Of a stretch of 46,999 nucleotides of DNA, positions 40,964 through 46,999 are shown piece after piece. The notes below the pieces were generated by a model. The model was not told the origin of the DNA and searched no databases. It was given only the letters and a program-made list of their open reading frames with translations. The stretch is from an uncultured Clostridia bacterium (GTDB lineage Bacteria; Bacillota; Clostridia; Christensenellales; Aristaeellaceae): contig CAMKEI010000013.1 in assembly GCA_946411525.1 (NCBI GenBank), positions 1 to 46,999 of the forward strand, in the 5' to 3' direction. The stretch's first letter is position 1. Each line of letters begins with the position of its first letter. The position numbers and the translations under genes were made by a program.

Positions 40964-42932
40964 GAGCATTCACCTCTTCCTCGGGCAGGGCAAATTCGAA
41001 CCGGACGCCCTGCGGATCACGGTCCGACACCCAGATCCGCCCGTCATGGGCTTTCAGGATGGACTGGCAGAGGGCGAGCCCCACACCCAAGCCGCGCCGG
41101 CTGTCTCCCGTCGGATTCCCGCCGGTATAGAACAGATCGAAGATCAAAGGTTTCTGGTCGTCGGGAATTCCGGGACCGTTGTCCTCCACACTAACATGCA
41201 CTTCGCCGTTTTCCCTGCACGTATTGATCCAGATGCGGGAGCCGGGCGGCGCGTATTTCATCGCGTTGTCCAGCAGATTCAGGACGACCTGGACGATCAG
41301 CCGGGCATCCGCTTTGACAAACAGCAGCTGATCCGGTCTGTTCCATCTGAAATCAAACGCATCCAGACGTTTTCCGAGATGGCGGACCGCTTCACCGATC
41401 AGATCGTCGACCAGTTCCGTGGTGATATTCAGATTCAGTTTTCCCTCGTTCATCCTGCTGGCGGAGAGCAGGTTTTCAACCATGCCTTTCAGCCACTGCG
41501 CATCGTCATAAATATCCTGATAGATCTGATTCCTGGTTGTATTGTCAAGCGTATCGCTGCTTGTGATCAGATTATCCGCATTTCCAAGGATGGACGTGAG
41601 CGGGGTGCGGAGATCATGGGAAACCGCCCTGAGCAGATTCGCGCGGAGACGCTCGTTTTCTGCCAGCAGGATGCTTTCCTCTTTTTCCTTGGCGTTCTGG
41701 GCGTTCTCCAGCGCCAGGGAGCATTCCCCGACGACGGACGCGAGCACGCTCTGCTCCGACGCATCAAGGGGGGAACCGTGAACCGCAACGCCCACCACGC
41801 CATACACACGCTCCTGAACCCGGAGGGAGTAATACAGATAGTCCGTTTGCGGATAGGTCTCCGTGGTTGCGCCCGCCCGCTTATGCTGGCGGAAGGCCCA
41901 TTCTACGGCTTCCTGTTCTTTATCCGCCCTGTAGGGAACCGTATCGTCGGCAGTCGGGTAGAAGCTCGGATTCTGCAGGGTTTCCCCGTCCGAAGGATAA
42001 ATGACCAGGCTTCGCTTCAGCAGCTGGGAAAGCTGACCGGCCAGGACGGAAAAGATCTCATCCCGGGTTTTCGCTTTCGCAAGCTGACGGTCTGTTTCCA
42101 GCACGACGCCCATCCGCTGCGCCGCCTTCGCAGACTGGGACGCGTTCTGCTTCAGCCGGATGGCCAGCGTGCTGATGATAAACGCCGCCGCGAACATGAC
42201 CACAAACGTCACCGGGTATCCGGTGCCGTAGGCGTAGAATGTAAAGCGGGGCGTTGTAAACAGCAGGTCAAAAAGCAGAACGCTCGTAACAGCCCAGACC
42301 AGGCTGAAAGCCCGGTGCGTCGTAAAGATGGAAACGACCAGCAACCCCAGCAGATAAACCATGATGATGTTCGCGTCGGTGAAACCAAGGTTGGAAAACA
42401 GCAGGCCGACCAGCGTGCACAGGCCCAGAGCGGCGAGAAAAATCACGCAGTTGCGCAGGATGTCCCGGTTATTTCCGGACTGTGCTTTTTTCGCGAAAAA
42501 GACTTTCGTCCCGTAATCCGGGATAATAAAATAATCCAGATCAGGAGCATACGCCACCAGACGATCCGTCAACGATTTCTTTTTCCGGAACAGCCCGCCG
42601 ACCGTATTTGTCTGGCCGATGACGACACAGGAAATATCCGACAGCCGGGCGTATTCCGCGATCTGGTACGGCACATCCTCTCCGTTCACGATATCCAGCC
42701 TGGCGCCGAGCTTCTCCGCCAGGTTCATATTGCTCCGAAGGCGCTTTTTATCATCGTCGGAGACAAGGGCATAGGCAGGCGTTTCCACGAACAGCGCGAT
42801 CAGCGTTCCCTGGAAAGCGTCCGCTATCTTGGCGGCGGCGTGGATGACTTTCGCATTGGACGTGGAAGAAGACAAACAGACCAGCACCTGCCGGTTATTC
42901 CGATTCCGCTGCCCCGGACCGCTCACATTCAT
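40956..42932 (-). CDS. kdpD: KdpD-like sensor kinase lacking the N-terminal KdpD domain
   Basis: A 658-residue histidine kinase. Residues ~14-140 form a universal-stress-protein domain (VLVCLSSSTSNAKVIHAAAK, ALFVETPAY). Residues ~158-260 form the four-helix DUF4118 membrane domain. About 280-415 is a GAF-like domain, and the kinase follows with His439 in RAVSHDLRTPLTSILGNADN, the N box LLDNAMKYAP and G box DNGPGIP. Canonical KdpD has ~220 further residues at the front with a Walker site; here that part is absent, not merely unread, because the start overlaps a small gene. The USP domain is the c-di-AMP site in Staphylococcus KdpD; here the SxS is kept but the FTAxY part reads differently. The start may be ATG 42932 or the GTG two codons on. 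Confidence 0.9.
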   Translation of the reverse strand: MNVSGPGQRNRNNRQVLVCLSSSTSNAKVIHAAAKIADAFQGTLIALFVETPAYALVSDDDKKRLRSNMNLAEKLGARLDIVNGEDVPYQIAEYARLSDISCVVIGQTNTVGGLFRKKKSLTDRLVAYAPDLDYFIIPDYGTKVFFAKKAQSGNNRDILRNCVIFLAALGLCTLVGLLFSNLGFTDANIIMVYLLGLLVVSIFTTHRAFSLVWAVTSVLLFDLLFTTPRFTFYAYGTGYPVTFVVMFAAAFIISTLAIRLKQNASQSAKAAQRMGVVLETDRQLAKAKTRDEIFSVLAGQLSQLLKRSLVIYPSDGETLQNPSFYPTADDTVPYRADKEQEAVEWAFRQHKRAGATTETYPQTDYLYYSLRVQERVYGVVGVAVHGSPLDASEQSVLASVVGECSLALENAQNAKEKEESILLAENERLRANLLRAVSHDLRTPLTSILGNADNLITSSDTLDNTTRNQIYQDIYDDAQWLKGMVENLLSASRMNEGKLNLNITTELVDDLIGEAVRHLGKRLDAFDFRWNRPDQLLFVKADARLIVQVVLNLLDNAMKYAPPGSRIWINTCRENGEVHVSVEDNGPGIPDDQKPLIFDLFYTGGNPTGDSRRGLGVGLALCQSILKAHDGRIWVSDRDPQGVRFEFALPEEEVNAHE

Positions 42933-43059
42933 CCGCCTCCTTATCCGCGCCGGTACATTTTATCACATAACGGGCAATGAAGGAATCTATTGCCCTGATG
43001 ATAAACCCTCCGGCGAACAGCATGGCTCCGAAAACGATGATCAGGATCAGATCCGTCAT
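42895..43059 (-). CDS. 54-residue single-span membrane protein in the K+ operon
   Basis: A small gene between trkA and kdpD. It starts MTDLILIIVFGAMLFAGGF, continues with FIIRAIDSFIARYVIK, and ends with a charged tail CTGADKEADECERSGAAESE. GGAGG (in AAGGAGGTGATGTCA) lies 8 bases before the ATG at 43059, a strong site. One hydrophobic helix (residues ~4-22), an amphipathic basic segment and an acidic C-terminus are visible. It overlaps the 5' end of kdpD by 38 bases in another frame, so both are translated from one message. It recalls KdpF and other small subunits of K+ transporters in size and place, but I see no specific similarity. Confidence 0.7.
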   Translation of the reverse strand: MTDLILIIVFGAMLFAGGFIIRAIDSFIARYVIKCTGADKEADECERSGAAESE

Positions 43060-43089
43060 TGACATCACCTCCTTAAGAAGCGATACCGG

Positions 43090-43737
43090 TTACAATCTGA
43101 AGCATCGCTGAACATCCTTCCATTTCCCCAGTACCAGGATGGTCTGGTTTTCCCGGAGAACCGTATCGCTCGTGACCGCGATACTGGGCTGTCCGCTGCC
43201 GCGGATTGCCAGCAGGTTCAGACTGTACTTTTTCCGGATGTCCAGCGCACCGACTGTTTTCCCGTTCCATTCGGCGGGTACAAACAGATCGTAAATAGCA
43301 TATTCCTGATCCAGCGCAATATAGTCCTGCACCAGCGCCGTTGTATGCCGCACAGCAGTCCAGGCTGCCAGCTGCTTTTCCGGATACACTACGTCATCCG
43401 CCCCGTTCCGGAGCAGGAATTTCCGGTGCACTTCCCGGGAAGCCCGGGAAACAACCTTCTTCGCGCCCAGCTCCTTCAGGAGGGACGTAGTTTCCAGAGA
43501 ACTCTGAAAATCCTCGCCGATGGCCACGAAGCAGACGTCATAATTATCCACACCTAGCGAACGAAGGAATGTCTCATTAGTTGAATCGCCGATCTGGGCG
43601 TCCGTAACCAGCGGCAGGACATCGTTGACCCTGGCTTCATCCCTGTCAACAGCCATCACCTGATGATGCATTTCATTCAGCTTTTCAGCGATGCTTCGTC
43701 CGAAACGTCCGAGTCCGATCAGCAGGACAGACTTCAC
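43090..43737 (-). CDS. trkA: TrkA/KtrA-type potassium channel regulator
   Basis: A 215-residue RCK protein, the cytoplasmic gating ring of a Trk/Ktr potassium uptake system. The Rossmann RCK-N domain binds NAD(H)/ATP (MKSVLLIGLGRFGRSIAEKL, with the acidic VDRD at the end of strand 2). The RCK-C domain follows from about residue 145 (LFVPAEWNGKTVGALDIRKK). In KtrA the C-domain binds c-di-AMP. A single RCK unit, as here, fits KtrA better than the duplicated E. coli TrkA. The start is GTG 43737 after AAGGAGG. It is 13 bases behind trkH. Confidence 0.93.
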   Translation of the reverse strand: MKSVLLIGLGRFGRSIAEKLNEMHHQVMAVDRDEARVNDVLPLVTDAQIGDSTNETFLRSLGVDNYDVCFVAIGEDFQSSLETTSLLKELGAKKVVSRASREVHRKFLLRNGADDVVYPEKQLAAWTAVRHTTALVQDYIALDQEYAIYDLFVPAEWNGKTVGALDIRKKYSLNLLAIRGSGQPSIAVTSDTVLRENQTILVLGKWKDVQRCFRL

Positions 43738-43750
43738 AGCGATACCTCCT

Positions 43751-45082
43751 TCAGCCGACGGTTACTTTTTCCAGCGGTCGCAGGCTCTGAACCGGCCTGC
43801 GTACGGACTGCGCAGCATAGATCAGCGTCAGCCCGCCCACGCGGCCCAGGAACATCAGCGCAATCAGGATCAGCCGGGATGCAATGCCCAGGTTTCCGGT
43901 GATTCCCAGGGACAGCCCGACAGTTCCCACCGCGGAGGCCGTCTCAAACAGACAGGTGAGCAGCGACAGGTTTTCAATCCTGCTGATAACCAGACCACCC
44001 AGGAAAAACAACGCAAAATAGATCGAGGCGACAGCGACGGCATGCTGAATGGTGTCCGATCCGATTCTCCTGCCCATACATTCGACATCGTTTTTTCTGC
44101 GGATGACAGAGAAGAGGGTAATCAGCATGACAGCCATCGTGGTCGTTTTCATTCCGCCCGCGGTTGAACCGGGAGAACCGCCGATGAGCATCCACAGAAT
44201 CATGATCGTTTTTCCGCTGCTGCTGACCCGGGTCAGATCCATAGTGTTGAAACCTGCGGTCCGAAGTGTTACGGACTGGAACAGGGACGGAAGAATCCGC
44301 TGCGGAAGAGGAACATCCGGCATTTCAAACAGAAGGATCCACACAAACGGCACGAGGATCAGTATTCCGGAGGAGATCAGGACAATTTTGCTCTGCAGAC
44401 GGTAACGGCTGATATACAGGCCGTGCTCCCGGACGTCATTCCAGACCAGGAAGCCGATGCCGCCGACCGTGATGAGCAAAATCAGGACAATATTGACCAG
44501 CGCATTCCCTGAAAATCCGGTCATGGATGCAAACGGCCCGCTCCCGCCCATCAGGTCAAACCCCGCATTGCAGAACGCGGATACCGCATGGAACGCAGAA
44601 AACCAGACTCCTTTTCCCCAGCCATACACCGGCACAAACACAGGCAACAGCGCCAGCGCGCCGAGCACCTCAACCGAAAGCGCGGTGACGACGATAAACC
44701 CGGTAAGCCTTACGATCCCGCCCACCTGCGGCGCGGAGATTGCTTCCTGCATTACGCTTCGCTGCATCAACCCGATTTTCCGGCCGGAAAGAAAAACGAT
44801 GGTCACAGCGGCGGTGACAACGCCCATTCCGCCGATCTGGATCAAAACCAGGATGACGGCCTGCCCGAAGGGCGACCAGGTGATAAACGTATCCCGAACG
44901 ACAAGACCGGTTACACAGACGGCAGACGTTGCAGTGAACAGGCAGTCCGAAAAACAGGCGGATCCGGCCTCCCTGCTCGCGGCAGGCAGCATCAGCAAAA
45001 GGGTTCCGGCCATCACCAGAGACAGGAAACTGACGGCGATCACCTGGAAAGTTGTGAGCCGGTATCCGCCGAAAATCCTCAC
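43751..45082 (-). CDS. trkH: TrkH/KtrB-type potassium translocating subunit
   Basis: A 443-residue membrane protein with four M1-P-M2 repeats. Each P-loop filter Gly is visible: TSAVCVTGLVV, SAFCNAGFDLM, TLRTAGFNTMD and ASAVGTVGLSLG. The gate-region loop GGSPGSTAGGMKTTT interrupts M2 of the third repeat, as in KtrB. It carries K+ (or Na+-coupled K+) into the cell with TrkA. The start is GTG 45082 with GGAGG 8 bases upstream. It is the first gene of the operon trkH–trkA–small membrane protein–kdpD–kdpE. A clear promoter was not found; TATACT (about 45107-45112) may be a -10. Confidence 0.95.
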   Translation of the reverse strand: MRIFGGYRLTTFQVIAVSFLSLVMAGTLLLMLPAASREAGSACFSDCLFTATSAVCVTGLVVRDTFITWSPFGQAVILVLIQIGGMGVVTAAVTIVFLSGRKIGLMQRSVMQEAISAPQVGGIVRLTGFIVVTALSVEVLGALALLPVFVPVYGWGKGVWFSAFHAVSAFCNAGFDLMGGSGPFASMTGFSGNALVNIVLILLITVGGIGFLVWNDVREHGLYISRYRLQSKIVLISSGILILVPFVWILLFEMPDVPLPQRILPSLFQSVTLRTAGFNTMDLTRVSSSGKTIMILWMLIGGSPGSTAGGMKTTTMAVMLITLFSVIRRKNDVECMGRRIGSDTIQHAVAVASIYFALFFLGGLVISRIENLSLLTCLFETASAVGTVGLSLGITGNLGIASRLILIALMFLGRVGGLTLIYAAQSVRRPVQSLRPLEKVTVG

Positions 45083-45202
45083 TTTACGCGCCTCCTTTAT
45101 CCGGATTCAGTATAGACCGGGAGGGATAAGGCCGGCGTAAGGATTGGGCTGGAAAGCATAAAGGAAGTATTAAGAAAACACGGCCCGGATCCGGACCGCG
45201 CA

Positions 45203-45237
45203 GAAAAACGGGCCACCTCACACAGGGGAGGCGGCCC
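45203..45237 (-). terminator. Terminator after amt–PII
   Basis: GC-rich stem GGGCC-x-CCTC / GAGG-x-GGCCC (45210-45237) followed on the minus strand by GTTTTTCTG (45201-45209). Confidence 0.8.
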
Positions 45238-45257
45238 GGGGGATCTGTTTCAGCGCA

Positions 45258-46976
45258 TTATTCGTCCTCCGACTGGAGAGCGTCGTAGCCTTCCTCTCCG
45301 GTCCGGACACGGACAACATTCTCAACATCCTGGACAAAGATCTTGCCATCGCCGATATGGCCGGTATACAGGACGCTCCGGGCGGTCTCGATGACCTCGC
45401 TCACAGGTACTTTGCTGACGACGATATCCACCTGAACTTTCGGCAGGAGCGTGACTTCCACCGGGGTGCCACGGTAATACTCCGGCTTGCCCTTCTGCGC
45501 GCCGTAGCCCATGACGTTGGTGACGGTCATGCCGGTGATGCCGATGCCGTTCATGGCCTTCTTCAGGCTCTCCAGGCTGGCAGGGCGGCAAATGATCTGC
45601 ACGCGGGTGTAAACCGGTTCGCCGGGCACTTTTTCCGCTTTCTTCGCGGCAACCGGCACGGCTTCCGCAACAGGAGCGGGAGCAGCCGCAGGCGCGGGCA
45701 TGGCGGGCGCCTCGTACCCTTCCTCTGGCAGGATGGCAAACCCTGAATAGGCGGTGAGCAGGCCGTGCTCGCTGCGGTCCATGCCGATGATTTCGTCTTC
45801 AGTACCCGCACGCAGTCCGATGGCTTTTTTGATCAGGAGGAATACCACGGTGATGATCGCGGCTGTCCAGGCGATCGTGGCCAGCACACCGAGGAGCTGG
45901 ATTCCAAGGAATTTGAATCCGCCGCCGTAGAAGACGCCCTTCATGGTGGTGCCGCCGGTGGCAAACAGGCCGGTCAGGACGGTGCCCAGGGCGCCGCAGA
46001 CGCCGTGCACGGAGATCGCGCCGACCGGATCGTCGATCTTCGCAACCTTGTCAAAGAACTCAACCGCGAAGACAATCACAAAGCCGCAGGCCAGGCCGAT
46101 CAGCGCGGCGCCGAAGGGATTCACTGCGTCGCAGCCGGCCGTGATGCCGACCAGGCCGGCCAGCGCCGCGTTGAAGGTCATGGAAACATCCGGCTTGCCG
46201 TAGCGGAGCCAGGTAAAGATCATGGTGGTCAGGGTGGCGACCGCCGCCGCGAGGTTCGTGTTGAAGAAGACCAGCGAAGCGCTGCCGATCAGCTCGTCGC
46301 TGTCCATGCCCACGGTGGAGGCACCGTTGAAACCGAACCAGCAGAACCAGAGGATAAACACGCCCAGGGCTGCGATGGACAGGTTGTGGCCGAGAATCGC
46401 CCGGGGTTTTCCGTCCTTGCCGTACTTGCCAACGCGGGGCCCGAGGATCTTCGCCCCGATCAAGGCGCAGACGCCGCCGACCATATGCACGGCTGTGGAA
46501 CCGGCAAAATCATGGAAGCCCATTTCCGCCAGCCAGCCGCCGCCCCAGATCCAGTGACCGGAAACCGGATAGATGAACAGGGAAATCGCCGCGGAATAGA
46601 TGCAGTAGGCGGAGAATTTCGTCCGCTCCGCCATGGCGCCGGATACGATGGTGGCGGAGGTGGCGCAGAAGACCGTCTGGAAGATCGCGAACGCCCAGAG
46701 CGGGACGCCCGCGGGAAGCACATGGGAATAATCCTTCATGATAAAGGGATCGATCCAGCCGAACAGGGCAGTGCCGGCGCCGAACATGATGCCGTAGCCG
46801 AGCAGCCAGTACAGCGGCGTGCCGATACAGAAGTCCATCAGGTTCTTCATCAGGATATTGCCCGTGTTCTTGGCGCGGGTGAAGCCCGCCTCACACATGG
46901 CGAAGCCCGCCTGCATAAAGAAGACCAGCGCGGCTCCGAGAAGTACCCAGATGGTGTTTGCAGCAGAGAATGTCAT
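45258..46976 (-). CDS. amt: Ammonium channel fused to a C-terminal PII domain
   Basis: A 572-residue fusion. Residues ~1-410 are an Amt/Rh channel with about 11 membrane spans. The first twin His is in STAVHMVGGVCAL, the second in ISVHGVCGALGTVLTGLFAT, and FNGASTVGMDSDELIGSASL and DAVNPFGAALIGLACG are typical Amt stretches. An Ala/Pro-rich linker (~412-451) leads to a PII domain (452-572) with YGAQKGKPEYYRGTPVEVTL as T-loop and TGHIGDGKIFVQDVENVVRV as the C-terminal PII signature. The uridylylation Tyr (YRGAEY) is replaced (YRGTPV). The channel may thus be gated by its own sensor, responding to ligand and not to GlnD. The start is ATG 46976 after GGAGTGA. Its promoter lies outside the window. 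Confidence 0.95.
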   Translation of the reverse strand: MTFSAANTIWVLLGAALVFFMQAGFAMCEAGFTRAKNTGNILMKNLMDFCIGTPLYWLLGYGIMFGAGTALFGWIDPFIMKDYSHVLPAGVPLWAFAIFQTVFCATSATIVSGAMAERTKFSAYCIYSAAISLFIYPVSGHWIWGGGWLAEMGFHDFAGSTAVHMVGGVCALIGAKILGPRVGKYGKDGKPRAILGHNLSIAALGVFILWFCWFGFNGASTVGMDSDELIGSASLVFFNTNLAAAVATLTTMIFTWLRYGKPDVSMTFNAALAGLVGITAGCDAVNPFGAALIGLACGFVIVFAVEFFDKVAKIDDPVGAISVHGVCGALGTVLTGLFATGGTTMKGVFYGGGFKFLGIQLLGVLATIAWTAAIITVVFLLIKKAIGLRAGTEDEIIGMDRSEHGLLTAYSGFAILPEEGYEAPAMPAPAAAPAPVAEAVPVAAKKAEKVPGEPVYTRVQIICRPASLESLKKAMNGIGITGMTVTNVMGYGAQKGKPEYYRGTPVEVTLLPKVQVDIVVSKVPVSEVIETARSVLYTGHIGDGKIFVQDVENVVRVRTGEEGYDALQSEDE

Positions 46977-46999
46977 ACAGATCACTCCGTTCCATAATT

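Noticed and set aside
40962-42980. 672-codon plus-strand open frame
   Set aside because: Antisense to kdpD, whose domains are unmistakable; no start signal or family features.
40262-45082. A Kdp potassium pump locus
   Set aside because: Only kdpD and kdpE are present; no kdpA, kdpB or kdpC coding signatures on either strand. The transporter genes are TrkH/TrkA type.
45765-46997. 410-codon plus-strand open frame
   Set aside because: Antisense to amt; Asp/Gly/His-rich shadow composition.

Overview
The window looks like chromosomal DNA of a moderately GC-rich, probably gut- or rumen-type Clostridia (Firmicutes). The reasons are strong AGGAGG-type ribosome binding sites, TTGACA/TATAAT promoters, a glnA–ANTAR regulator–gltBD nitrogen locus of the kind described in Clostridium, an LL-diaminopimelate aminotransferase, KtrAB-type potassium uptake and an Amt–PII fusion. 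The species cannot be fixed from sequence alone.

Layout. (1) 1-8.5 kb: a partial GNAT acetyltransferase, then a leftward run of a flavin-reductase-like protein, a methyltransferase, a YcaQ/AlkZ-like DNA glycosylase, an MFS transporter and a GH2 glycosidase. This is followed by a 5'-truncated GH31 gene and an unrecognised type-I membrane protein. (2) 8.8-11.18 kb: a MATE exporter with a TTG start, a decayed GH3 tail, a cupin protein, and a terminator that I interpret as the original guaA terminator. The GH31 and GH3 remnants suggest a glycan-use locus in decay. (3) 11.18-23.42 kb: a 12.2-kb integrative and mobilizable element inserted in the 3' end of guaA. It carries Int, Xis and an Xre regulator at one end. 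It also has MobC and a relaxase with a palindrome-rich oriT-like region, TnpV, a BrnT/BrnA toxin-antitoxin pair, a HAD phosphatase, a MmcQ/DUF3795 protein, two large HTH regulators and two tiny proteins behind a structured leader. It has no replication gene and no type IV secretion genes, so it would need a helper. (4) 23.4-37.5 kb: a nitrogen block. guaA, asnB and dapL run left; glnA, an ANTAR regulator, gltB, gltD and purF run right. Four glutamine-using amidotransferases sit beside glutamine synthetase. The divergent dapL and glnA transcripts begin with related hairpins. (5) 37.5-47 kb: a PEP/pyruvate-binding protein with a degenerate KaiC-like head, a potassium operon (trkH, trkA, a 54-aa membrane protein, a shortened kdpD, kdpE), and an ammonium channel fused to its own PII domain.

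How the genes work together. Regions 4 and 5 form a nitrogen and ion homeostasis neighbourhood: Amt–PII imports ammonium, GlnA and GltBD assimilate it, GuaA, AsnB and PurF spend glutamine, and KtrAB with KdpDE-like sensing handles potassium. The element in region 3 exploits the conserved guaA end without disrupting it. The most novel-looking signals are the paired +1 hairpins of dapL and glnA, the phased arm-type repeats and 7-bp core that define the element, the structured leader at 19.7 kb, the pseudo-KaiC/ATP-grasp protein and the overlooked 54-aa membrane protein.
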